Origin: an uncultured Lachnospira sp.
Lineage (GTDB): Bacteria > Bacillota > Clostridia > Lachnospirales > Lachnospiraceae
Direction of reading: 5' to 3'
NCBI GenBank assembly: GCA_900772425.1
Contig: CAAHEK010000201.1
Span: 1-9,408 of the forward strand
Length of the DNA: 9,408 nt
Position 1 is the stretch's first letter. The number at the start of each line of letters is the position of its first letter. Positions 1 through 6,096 of this stretch are shown here, in pieces. The notes below the pieces were generated by a model that saw only the letters and a list, made by a program, of their open reading frames with translations, was not told the origin of the DNA and did not search any database. The position numbers and the translations under genes were made by a program.

Positions 1-19
1 AAAAGAAAAAATATGGCTA

Positions 20-46
20 TTAATATTATAGAGAAAATGTCGATAT
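20..46 (+). promoter_or_regulatory. Sigma-28/sigma-D-like promoter for the DUF6033-like gene
   Basis: GTCGATAT at 39-46 matches 7 of 8 bases of the sigma-D -10 element GCCGATAT. TTAA at 20-23 (3 of 4 matches to TAAA) lies 15 bases upstream, the usual spacing; TAAT at 21-24 with 14 bases is an alternative. Transcription would start near 52-54 and give a leader of about 110 bases. No comparable sigma-A promoter was seen between here and the gene. This is motif matching only. Confidence 0.5.
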
Positions 47-95
47 AGAATATAGACTAAAAAGACTGACAGTAAAGTGATAAGGTAACAGAAAA

Positions 96-160
96 TGTCC
101 AAAAGGAGTTGGACACAATCAAAATGCAGTCGCATTTTGATTTCACAAAAACAAGGAGGT
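96..160 (+). promoter_or_regulatory. Structured mRNA leader: two hairpins and two GGA motifs, CsrA-like
   Basis: Hairpin 1 is TGTCCAA (96-102) and TTGGACA (109-115) closing the loop AAGGAG, which displays GGA at 105-107. Hairpin 2 is a perfect 10-bp stem, ATCAAAATGC (118-127) with GCATTTTGAT (132-141), closing the loop AGTC. The ribosome binding site ACAAGGAGGT (151-160) carries a second GGA and resembles the CsrA consensus core ACARGGA. Neither hairpin has a following U-run, so they are not terminators. GGA in a hairpin loop plus GGA in the Shine-Dalgarno is the layout of the Bacillus hag leader controlled by CsrA. Binding here is inferred. Confidence 0.4.
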
Positions 161-164
161 ACAT

Positions 165-944
165 ATGATAAACAATTCATTATCGGCAGTTGCAAACAGT
201 ATTGCAGCATATTCTAACAATCAGGTGCAGGAAGGAACTAAGAGCTCAGATGCATCGGTATCAGGAACAGACGGAAAGAAAGCAGTCAGTGGAAATACCA
301 TTGGCAATCCTAAATTATCTGAAAAAGCATCCAAGTATTATGAGCAATTAAAGAAGAAGTATTCTAACATGAATTTTATTCTTGTCAGTGAGGACCAGAA
401 GGAGCAGGCTAAGGCACAGGCCGGAAACTATGCTGATGTCAACAGTATGGTTGTTCTTATTGATGAAGATAAGATAGAAAGAATGGCAGAAGATGAAAGC
501 TATCGTAAGCAGTATGAAGGAATTATTGCCAATGCTGCAAGTGGGCTTTCACAGTTAAAGTCAAGTCTTTCATCTTCAGGAGCTTCGGTTAAAGGCTTTG
601 GAATGCAGATTAATGATAACGGAATGACATCATTTTTTGCTGTGCTTGATAAGTCGAGTGCGGCTCAGAGAAAGCGTATAGAAAAGAAAAATCAGGATGC
701 AAAGGAAGCTAAGAAGGCGCAGGAAAAGAAGGATGCCAAGGCTGAGCAGAAGGAACGGTTAGAAAAGAATCATAAGGACGGTACGAGAGTTTCGGATGGT
801 GATGAGGATACGGTGACTATAACCGCCTCTTCAATAGAAGAGCTTTTGCAGAAGGTACAGGACTATTCACAGATGTCTTTGAGTGATAACGTACAGACGG
901 AGTCGGAAAAGAAAAGAGGGCAGAGCATAGATTACGCAATATAA
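165..944 (+). CDS. DUF6033-like hypothetical protein, possibly in the flagellar regulon
   Basis: This 259-residue protein starts at ATG 165, four bases after a strong AAGGAGGT site. It has no signal peptide, membrane segment, cysteine or tryptophan. Residues 1-48 are Ser/Asn/Gly-rich and probably disordered. Residues 50-165 look folded; the YYEQLKKKYSNMNF stretch (58-71), a Met-rich Ile/Asp segment (94-108) and the FFAVLDK strand (157-163) resemble the uncharacterised DUF6033 proteins of Lachnospiraceae. Residues 168-205 form a charged Lys/Glu/Ala helix, likely coiled coil. The C-terminus is RGQSIDYAI. The assignment is from memory of the family, which has no known function. The upstream sigma-28-like promoter and CsrA-like leader suggest co-expression with motility genes. 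Lack of Cys and of a signal peptide would fit a flagellar-export substrate, but that is speculative. Confidence 0.75.
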   Translation: MINNSLSAVANSIAAYSNNQVQEGTKSSDASVSGTDGKKAVSGNTIGNPKLSEKASKYYEQLKKKYSNMNFILVSEDQKEQAKAQAGNYADVNSMVVLIDEDKIERMAEDESYRKQYEGIIANAASGLSQLKSSLSSSGASVKGFGMQINDNGMTSFFAVLDKSSAAQRKRIEKKNQDAKEAKKAQEKKDAKAEQKERLEKNHKDGTRVSDGDEDTVTITASSIEELLQKVQDYSQMSLSDNVQTESEKKRGQSIDYAI

Positions 945-961
945 TTGTGAAAATATCTTAA

Positions 962-1126
962 ATTTAAATTATTCAAAATTAGTAAAAACATTCAAGACAC
1001 ACTTGCGTTACGTGTCGCTCGCAACGGTACTAAGAACTCGGACACAACTATAGTTGTGTCTGAGTTCTTAGTGCCGGCGGCTCCCCAGTGTCTTTTATGT
1101 TTATACTAATTTTTCATAATTTAAAT
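962..1126. repeat. 165-bp imperfect palindromic element with GC-rich core (MITE-like or intergenic repeat)
   Basis: The outer arms 962-1000 and 1088-1126 are inverted copies of each other, ungapped, with 34 of 39 positions matching. Nested inside is a second inverted repeat, 1029-1050 against 1051-1072: 22 bp per arm, one G-T pair and no spacer, extendable to 1025/1076 through one more G-T pair. Bases 1001-1028 add a smaller dyad, TTGCG (1003-1007) with CGCAA (1020-1024). The core is clearly richer in G+C than the AT-rich flanks. No ORF lies inside and no clear target-site duplication was found. As RNA it would form a very long hairpin and could end or weaken transcription between the two flanking genes. 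Mobility is not shown. Confidence 0.7.
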
Positions 1127-1174
1127 ATTATAAGTTTCACAATTATCTTGTGGGAAATGGAACAGGGGGTATTT

Positions 1175-2179
1175 ATGCAGGTAACGGGTTCGAAATTAAA
1201 CCAGCAGCAGACAAACGTTAATACATTAAATAATGCTGATAATACCAAGAAGAATAAAAGAACAAAGACAGATAAACAGATAAAGTCCCTTTTTGCCGGA
1301 GGTATTGAAGAAGGAAGCCTTGCTAAAAATCTTATAGACCAGAAAACTAAAACTGCAAGAAAGCAGATGCTTAAGCTTATAAGGGATGCATGGGAAAAGG
1401 ACAACAAATTATCAGATAATATCAAGAATTACGCAGACATGAAAGAGCAGAAAAATACTGAAAATGCTGAGTATAAGTCTAAGATGAATGATATTGAGAA
1501 AGAAAAGCAGGTGCTTAAAGAACAATATGGCATAGAAGATGACTCGCAGGAGCAGAAAGACTTAGAACTTCTTGAAAAATATCAGAATAATATGAAGGGC
1601 TTATCTTATGATGATTTCTCCGATGAAGAGCTTAAAAGATTAAAAGAACTTCAGAGTGAGCCTTTGACAGAATATCAGACTAAGGCTATGAAGCTTAACA
1701 GCACTAAGGTGTTTTATGGCATTGAAATTCAGAAAAATGAAGAAGCAATGATGGGACTCACCATATCTGAGAATGATGCAAGAACTGATCAGGCAAAGTC
1801 GCAGAGCATGTTAAAGGCAGAGGATGCGGCTGATGTAATCAAAGAAGCATTAAACGATGAAATTAAAGGAGCTTTGGTTGAAGAGTCCAAGAATTATGTA
1901 GATGAAACTGCTAAAGAAAATAAAGAAAAGGCTGAGAAGGCTGAAGAAAAGCAGAAGGAAAATGATGAACGGATAGAGGCTGAAAAAGAGAAAAGAAAAG
2001 AGCAGGAAGAACTGATAAAAAGTGATGCAGATGCACAAAAACTCGAAACAAATGCAAAGCTTGATAAACAGACAACCTCAAGCGTTGATGAGGCTCAGAA
2101 AAATATCCAAAAAATATTGAAAAAGAATAACCTTATCAATGAGGATATCAAGGGCATTAAAATTGACCTGGACTTTTGA
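1175..2179 (+). CDS. Coiled-coil, Lys/Glu-rich hypothetical protein
   Basis: I do not recognise the family. ATG 1175, preceded by AGGGGGT (1164-1170), gives 334 residues. An upstream GTG at 1088 is in frame but lies inside the palindromic element and would add an implausible hydrophobic, AT-derived leader. The protein is hydrophilic, has no cysteine, signal peptide or membrane segment, and has one Trp (residue 73). Residues 1-30 are Asn/Gln/Thr/Lys-rich; 55-135 and 150-170 are helical. Residues 205-290 form a long, highly charged Lys/Glu/Ala coiled coil. The last nine residues, KGIKIDLDF, resemble the end of the upstream protein (RGQSIDYAI). The gene probably belongs with its upstream neighbour. 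No separate promoter was found, so it may depend on read-through or a promoter within the palindromic element. Confidence 0.75.
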   Translation: MQVTGSKLNQQQTNVNTLNNADNTKKNKRTKTDKQIKSLFAGGIEEGSLAKNLIDQKTKTARKQMLKLIRDAWEKDNKLSDNIKNYADMKEQKNTENAEYKSKMNDIEKEKQVLKEQYGIEDDSQEQKDLELLEKYQNNMKGLSYDDFSDEELKRLKELQSEPLTEYQTKAMKLNSTKVFYGIEIQKNEEAMMGLTISENDARTDQAKSQSMLKAEDAADVIKEALNDEIKGALVEESKNYVDETAKENKEKAEKAEEKQKENDERIEAEKEKRKEQEELIKSDADAQKLETNAKLDKQTTSSVDEAQKNIQKILKKNNLINEDIKGIKIDLDF

Positions 2180-2271
2180 CATAGTGAATTGTGTATGACA
2201 GCCTTTATAGATTAATGCATAAATTAAACTACAGAAAGTACGGGCTAATATTATACTTAATCTTATTCTTC

Positions 2272-3438
2272 CTAAAAATATGGGAGAAAATGAAGCTGGT
2301 AAGCAGCCATAAGTTCAAAACGTGTTTTAGTATCATCAAGGTTATATCCGAGTTCTTCTTTAATTATCCTCATACGGTAATTAACAGTATTGCGGTGGCA
2401 ATACAGATGCTCGGATATAACCTTTATACTTCCATTGCACAGAAGATATTCATACAGGGTATCTGTAAGTGCAGTATGGTGTTCTTTATCGTAGTCTAAT
2501 ATTTTTCCAAGATTATCTTTTATGTAGCTGTCAATAAGCTGCTTATCCTTTATTTCCAGAAGCAATTTAATAAATCCAAGCTCATCATAAGAACAAAAAT
2601 TCCTATTTTGTGTGGCAGCAATCAAAGAGGCTGTTTCGGCATGATGATAACCGGAATTTAAACTGTTTACTCCGATACACAGGCTTCCTAATCCGGCATA
2701 AATCTTTGGTGTATTGTGGACTGATAAATCAGAAATAACCTCCTGGCAGCAGCCGGTTATATCGACGTTTGAATCGGAGTGTATTACGGCAACCGAATTA
2801 TTATTGAAGCGGAAAATGTGATAAACAGCGCCTGTATTTATAAGTTCTTTGTGAAGAAATGTTGATATAAGAGTCTCATCTGCATCAGAAAAAGGTGCTG
2901 CATCTTCACGGCGCAGACAGAAAATACGGTTAAAACCGCCGGAAAACCCGGCTTCTTTTATTGCATCCAATGTTCCTTTGTCAGGAACTTCACCGGACAA
3001 TATACCGTTGAATGCAAGTGTAAGACTGTCACTTGTGCGTGTGTCATCAAAAATTCTATTATAATAATTGTGCGTAATATTAAATATTTTGGTTTCCCAT
3101 GGCATCGTAATTAATGGGAAATTATTCTTTTTACAAAGACGAATTATATCGTCGGTTATATCATCTTCAAATATGTATTTCCCTGTATTTACAATAAGAC
3201 CGCTTGTGTTGTGTTTTATAAGTTCCCTTATAAAAGCTTTAAGCCATCCGGGCTGTTCTTTGGAGGTAACACCTGTGGTTATTATAAGCTCCCTGCCATT
3301 CAGGAAGGCAGATGTAGTTATATCCTCAGAAACATACACCCATTTGACAATGTTATCCATTCCTGCGCCGCCGGATAATAGATTTAGTTTATATAAGCTT
3401 TTGGTGTCATAATATAAATCTCTTAAAAATACAGCCAT
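2272..3438 (-). CDS. PucR-family transcriptional regulator
   Basis: The 388-residue protein has the PucR architecture. An N-terminal PucR domain spans about residues 8-125, with typical segments GGAGMDNIVKWVYVSED (23-39) and GRELIITTG (48-56). A poorly conserved middle follows, and the C-terminal HTH_30-type helix-turn-helix lies at about 328-385, including HRNTVNYRM (348-356), the family hallmark. PucR-type proteins usually activate purine or amino-compound catabolism genes in response to a ligand. The ATG at 3438-3436 has an AGAAAGG site ten bases upstream. The gene is transcribed divergently from the GabT-like gene across a 262-bp region full of dyads, so that gene and pucR itself are its likeliest targets. 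The 3' end converges on the coiled-coil gene with 92 bp between and no clear terminator. The effector is unknown. Confidence 0.9.
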   Translation of the reverse strand: MAVFLRDLYYDTKSLYKLNLLSGGAGMDNIVKWVYVSEDITTSAFLNGRELIITTGVTSKEQPGWLKAFIRELIKHNTSGLIVNTGKYIFEDDITDDIIRLCKKNNFPLITMPWETKIFNITHNYYNRIFDDTRTSDSLTLAFNGILSGEVPDKGTLDAIKEAGFSGGFNRIFCLRREDAAPFSDADETLISTFLHKELINTGAVYHIFRFNNNSVAVIHSDSNVDITGCCQEVISDLSVHNTPKIYAGLGSLCIGVNSLNSGYHHAETASLIAATQNRNFCSYDELGFIKLLLEIKDKQLIDSYIKDNLGKILDYDKEHHTALTDTLYEYLLCNGSIKVISEHLYCHRNTVNYRMRIIKEELGYNLDDTKTRFELMAAYQLHFLPYF

Positions 3439-3501
3439 AAATATCTGCCTTTCTTCTTTTTTGTGTCTTTAATTATAATTTTACGCTCTGATTATGTAAT
3501 G

Positions 3502-3530
3502 AGTATTACTCTTTAAAATATAAATGTCAA
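3502..3530 (-). promoter_or_regulatory. Sigma-A-like promoter of the PucR-family gene
   Basis: On the minus strand, TTGACA (3530-3525) is a perfect -35. After 17 bases comes AATACT (3507-3502), a 4-of-6 match to -10. The -35 overlaps the dyad CAATA-GTA-TATTG (3528-3540), so a protein bound there could repress pucR. Confidence 0.5.
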
Positions 3531-3617
3531 TAGTATATTGTGCTGACAGCACATAAGCATAGTAATATTTTGTGCCATACACATATGGTATATAGAATTA
3601 AATTGTGCAATTATAAT
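3528..3617. promoter_or_regulatory. Dyad-rich operator region and candidate gabT -10
   Basis: Several dyads are packed into this stretch: CAATA-GTA-TATTG (3528-3540), TGTGCT-GAC-AGCACA (3539-3553) and CCATA-CACA-TATGG (3575-3588), plus the near-palindrome AATTGTGCAATT (3601-3612). TATAAT at 3612-3617 is a perfect -10 for the GabT-like gene but lacks a recognisable -35 at the right distance. That is typical of an activator-dependent promoter, and PucR is a plausible activator. Which protein binds which dyad is not determined. Confidence 0.45.
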
Positions 3618-3651
3618 ACTGCAAACAGCAAAAGTATAAAAATCATTTCAA

Positions 3652-3678
3652 TTTGATGAAAAGGTTTTTTACATCAAA
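3652..3678 (+). promoter_or_regulatory. Small hairpin in the gabT leader
   Basis: TTTGATG (3652-3658) and CATCAAA (3672-3678) form a perfect 7-bp stem with a 13-base loop, ending eight bases before the ribosome binding site of the GabT-like gene. It is AT-rich and may be only weakly stable. Any role in translation control is conjecture. Confidence 0.3.
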
Positions 3679-3700
3679 ATATAAGAAAAGAGGAATGCTT

Positions 3701-5062
3701 ATGTTAAGAACTGATTTACCTGAAATTATAACAGAAACTTTACCCGGCCCTATGGCTGCAAAGATTATTGAGAGAAGGAAAGAAGCTGTTCCATCTGCAA
3801 TCGGATGTGGATATCCTGTTGTTATTGAAAAAGGTGAAGGAGCCATGATTGAAGATGTAGACGGAAATAAGTTCCTTGACTGGATTGGAGGAGTCGGAGT
3901 ATTAAATATCGGATTTTCACATCCGGAGGTTGTAGAGGCTGTAAAAGCTCAGGCTGATAAGTATTTTCACGGAATGTTTAACGTAGTTACCCACGAAGGC
4001 TATGTTGCACTTGCTGAAAAGTTATCTTCAATAGCACCAGTTAAGGGTACTAAGAAGAAAGCATTTTTTGCCAACAGTGGTGCAGAGGCAGATGAAAATG
4101 CAGTAAAGGTTGCAAAGAGCTATACCAAGAGACCTAACATCATAGTGTTTTCAGGAGCATTCCACGGAAGAACCCACTATACAATGGCAATGACTTCTAA
4201 GAAAGCATATGCAAAGGGAATGGGCGAATTAGCTAACGGAGTGTTCAGGGCACAATTCCCATATTATTACAGAAATCCTGAAGGAATGCCACAGGAAGCA
4301 GCACTTGATTATTATATGGCTTCTCTTGAAAATGTATTTGAACAGTGCGCAGCAGCAGATACAATAGCAGCTATAGTTGTTGAACCTCTTCAGGGTGAAG
4401 GCGGATTTATTCCTGCTCCTATCGAATGGGTAAAAGCAGTAAGAAAGCTTTGCGATGATAATGGAATACTTCTTATTGCAGATGAAGTACAGAGCGGTTT
4501 CTGTAGAACAGGAAGAATGTTTGCAAGCATGTACTGGGAAGAGGCAGGAGTACAGCCGGATATCATAGCAACAGCTAAATCAATTGCAGCAGGTGTTCCT
4601 CTTTCAGCAATAATAGCAAGGGAAGAAGTAATGGAAGCAGTTGCACCGGGAACAATAGGCGGTACATATTGTGGAAACCCTCTTGCGTGTGCAGCAGCAT
4701 TAAAAACTATTGAAATAATGGAAAGAGATAACCTTGCAAAACGTTCATGCGAAATAGGTGAAAAGGTTGTGGCAAGATATAAGGAAATCCAGAAGAAAGT
4801 TTCATGCATAGGCGATGTGCGTGGTTTAGGCGGCATGGTCGGCATAGAATTTGTTAAAGATGAAAAGACTAAAGAGCCAGCACCTGAGCTTACCTCAGCA
4901 ATAATAAAAGAATGTGCAGGTAACGGTCTTTTGGTTGAGGGTGCAGGAACATACAGTAATGTTATACGTTTCCTTGCTCCGCTTGTTATAACAGACGAAC
5001 AGCTTGAGACCGGCCTTGATATATTTGAAAAGGCGGTAACAAAATGTGCAGCTGACTTGTAA
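3701..5062 (+). CDS. gabT: Class III PLP aminotransferase, GabT-like (4-aminobutyrate aminotransferase)
   Basis: This 453-residue protein is full length for a PLP-dependent class III aminotransferase. Visible motifs are NSGAEA (125-130), FHGRT in the PLP-phosphate region, EPLQGEGG, DEVQSGFCRTG (from Asp261, which contacts the PLP ring nitrogen), the Schiff-base lysine Lys293 in ATAKSIAAG, and GGTYCGNPLA. GabT moves the amino group of GABA to 2-oxoglutarate, giving succinate semialdehyde and glutamate. Motifs and spacing look more GabT-like than ArgD-like, but related omega-amino substrates (5-aminovalerate, beta-alanine) cannot be excluded. ATG 3701 is chosen because AAAGAGG (3687-3693) lies seven bases upstream. 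ATG 3695 touches that site, and a TTG at 3653 would only add an unconserved basic stretch. The divergent pucR and downstream XRE-cupin genes suggest ligand-dependent control. Confidence 0.8.
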   Translation: MLRTDLPEIITETLPGPMAAKIIERRKEAVPSAIGCGYPVVIEKGEGAMIEDVDGNKFLDWIGGVGVLNIGFSHPEVVEAVKAQADKYFHGMFNVVTHEGYVALAEKLSSIAPVKGTKKKAFFANSGAEADENAVKVAKSYTKRPNIIVFSGAFHGRTHYTMAMTSKKAYAKGMGELANGVFRAQFPYYYRNPEGMPQEAALDYYMASLENVFEQCAAADTIAAIVVEPLQGEGGFIPAPIEWVKAVRKLCDDNGILLIADEVQSGFCRTGRMFASMYWEEAGVQPDIIATAKSIAAGVPLSAIIAREEVMEAVAPGTIGGTYCGNPLACAAALKTIEIMERDNLAKRSCEIGEKVVARYKEIQKKVSCIGDVRGLGGMVGIEFVKDEKTKEPAPELTSAIIKECAGNGLLVEGAGTYSNVIRFLAPLVITDEQLETGLDIFEKAVTKCAADL

Positions 5063-5111
5063 AAATATAAAATGTAGTCCATAATTAAAGAATGTGTTAA
5101 GGAGTATATTA

Positions 5112-5135
5112 GTGGATTTACAGGTGGGAGGATAA
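5112..5135 (+). CDS. Possible seven-codon leader micro-ORF upstream of the XRE-cupin gene
   Basis: AAGGAG (5099-5104) sits seven bases before GTG 5112, which opens the frame encoding (f)MDLQVGG and stops at TAA 5133, followed by a second TAA at 5136 and directly by the ATG of the regulator in the same frame. The ribosome binding site of the regulator (GGGAGG, 5126-5131) lies inside the micro-ORF, so ribosomes on one would affect the other. The element is very short and could be coincidence. Confidence 0.3.
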   Translation: MDLQVGG

Positions 5136-5138
5136 TAA

Positions 5139-5693
5139 ATGGATTATTTATCACATAATGTTGCGGTGAATTTAAACAGAATGAGAACATCCAAAGGAAT
5201 GAGCCTTGATGTTGTGTCAGAACAGACCGGCGTAAGCAAGAGTATGCTTGCGCAGATAGAGAAAGGTACAGCCAATCCGTCACTTGGTGTTCTTGGCAAA
5301 ATCGCAAGTGGCTTAAGAGTGGAGTTCCATGAGCTGATTGATCCGCCACCAATGGATTCCTGTCTGGTTAATCCTGAAAAGACAGTCCCGATAAAAGAAA
5401 TAGAGGGACAGTATAAGGTATGGACCTGCTTTCCTTACGAGGACAACCACCAGATAGAGATATATCGGATTGACATTGAACCAGGAGGCATATATTTAAG
5501 CGGTGCACATGGCGAGAAGACAAGAGAGTATATTTCTGTTACAGATGGCATCCTTGAGATAGAGTGCAATAAGAAAACACAGGTTATAAAGAAGAATGAA
5601 GTGTACCGTTTTGAAACTGACAGAATGCATGTCTACAGAAATACAGGAAATGAAAAGCTGAGCTTTATATGTGTATTTTTGGATTATCATTAA
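5139..5693 (+). CDS. XRE-cupin transcriptional regulator (PuuR-like architecture)
   Basis: This 184-residue protein has an N-terminal XRE/HTH_3 domain at about residues 8-64, with recognition-helix region VSKSMLAQIEKG (32-43) and the usual ANPSLGVLGKIASGL. A C-terminal single cupin domain follows at about 108-180, with HGEKTREYISVTDG (124-137) as cupin motif 1 (His124, Glu130) and His164/Asn168 in motif 2. The second His of the HxH motif is absent, which is common in regulatory cupins. Members such as PuuR sense small metabolites and repress polyamine or amino acid degradation genes. Its ATG follows GGGAGG (5126-5131) by seven bases. It lies 76 bp after gabT with no terminator, so it is likely co-transcribed. 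Likely targets are the CAATA/TATTG dyads near both aminotransferases; this is inference. Confidence 0.9.
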   Translation: MDYLSHNVAVNLNRMRTSKGMSLDVVSEQTGVSKSMLAQIEKGTANPSLGVLGKIASGLRVEFHELIDPPPMDSCLVNPEKTVPIKEIEGQYKVWTCFPYEDNHQIEIYRIDIEPGGIYLSGAHGEKTREYISVTDGILEIECNKKTQVIKKNEVYRFETDRMHVYRNTGNEKLSFICVFLDYH

Positions 5694-5707
5694 TGAGTTG
5701 TTTCTTA

Positions 5708-5790
5708 AACATTTGTATTACTTCATTAATATTTATAACAAATGTTCAATATATTGCACAAAATGTGCAACAAAATAAAATGTTAAACAT
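5708..5790. promoter_or_regulatory. Cluster of dyads downstream of the XRE-cupin gene
   Basis: AACATTTGT (5708-5716) and ACAAATGTT (5738-5746) form a 9-bp inverted repeat. It is followed by CAATATATTG (5747-5756), the 17-base dyad TTGCACAAAATGTGCAA (5754-5770) and ATGTTAAACAT (5780-5790). None is followed by a U-run, so they look like protein-binding sites rather than terminators. CAATATATTG recurs in the promoter at 5911-5920, and related TTGTGC half-sites lie upstream of gabT. The remainder to 5902 is AT-rich with no gene seen. Confidence 0.4.
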
Positions 5791-5902
5791 AGAAAAATTA
5801 ACTAAGATAAACTGAAAATATTAGAAAACACCCTCCAAAATAAGTAAATAAGCTGGTTATCTTAATTTAATTAAACTATTTTAATATTTTTATTAAAAAG
5901 TG

Positions 5903-5931
5903 TTGACATACAATATATTGTGTGATATTTT
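5903..5931 (+). promoter_or_regulatory. Sigma-A promoter with operator-like palindrome in the spacer
   Basis: TTGACA (5903-5908) is a perfect -35. After 17 bases comes TATTTT (5926-5931), 4 of 6 for -10, strengthened by an extended -10 TG at 5923-5924. Transcription should start near 5938. The spacer holds the perfect palindrome ACAATATATTGT (5910-5921), an ideal place for a repressor to block polymerase. It is the best promoter candidate for the ArgD-like gene. Confidence 0.65.
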
Positions 5932-5960
5932 AATGATGTCAAATATAAAGAACGGATTTG

Positions 5961-6016
5961 AGGCAAAGGTGCCACAGCAATTTAAAGTTGTGCGCCTTTG
6001 CCTTTTTTTGTTTTTT
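5961..6016 (+). terminator. Strong intrinsic terminator, possibly an attenuator in the ArgD-like leader
   Basis: Bases 5961-5978 pair with 5987-6003 to give 17 base pairs with two G-U pairs and one bulged C (5973), closing an 8-base loop, followed by seven T, one G and six T (6003-6016). It begins only about 23 bases after the predicted start of the 5903 promoter and lies before the ArgD-like gene. It could be an attenuator, the end of a roughly 70-base small RNA, or the terminator of the gabT-regulator transcript. No antiterminator pairing was found upstream of it. Confidence 0.8.
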
Positions 6017-6030
6017 ATACCAATAAAACA

Positions 6031-6096
6031 GGTTTGTGTCAGTGCTGCTTTCACAGACCAACAACAATAATAATGTAAAGCAGCGCAGTATGGAGG
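6031..6096 (+). promoter_or_regulatory. Predicted H-type RNA pseudoknot next to the ArgD-like ribosome binding site
   Basis: Stem 1 pairs 6031-6038 with 6052-6059 (8 bp, one G-U). Stem 2 pairs 6042-6051 with 6077-6086 (10 bp, one G-U). The strands interleave as in an H-type pseudoknot: loop 1 is three bases (6039-6041), no base separates the stems (6051/6052), and loop 3 is a 17-base A-rich linker (6060-6076). The Shine-Dalgarno GGAGG (6092-6096) starts five bases after stem 2, so folding could block ribosome loading. Small translational riboswitches such as SAM-II and preQ1 types share this topology, but I do not recognise the sequence as a known class. Confidence 0.45.

Noticed and set aside
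1088..1174. In-frame upstream GTG start of the coiled-coil protein, giving a hydrophobic N-terminus that looks like a signal peptide.
   Set aside because: It lies in the right arm of the palindromic element, has no ribosome binding site, and the hydrophobic residues come from AT-rich repeat DNA. ATG 1175 has a good site.
2180..2271. Possible bidirectional terminator between the convergent coiled-coil and PucR genes.
   Set aside because: Only short, weak pairings are present and no hairpin with an adjoining T-run was found on either strand.
2191..2499. 102-residue + strand frame over the end of the PucR gene.
   Set aside because: It is antisense to the conserved HTH region of PucR, has no ribosome binding site and no family resemblance.
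4390..5352. 320-residue open frame on the minus strand opposite gabT and the XRE-cupin gene.
   Set aside because: It is antisense to two clear protein families, has low-complexity Ser/Pro/Leu composition and no recognisable domain.
5803..5864. Inverted repeat TAAGATAA / TTATCTTA with a 46-base loop.
   Set aside because: Eight AT-only-like pairs with a long loop are expected by chance in such AT-rich DNA.
5933..6070. A 45-codon open frame starting ATG ATG downstream of the 5903 promoter.
   Set aside because: It has no ribosome binding site, would start at or before the predicted transcription start, and runs through the terminator hairpin and T-run, encoding Phe/Leu repeats from it.
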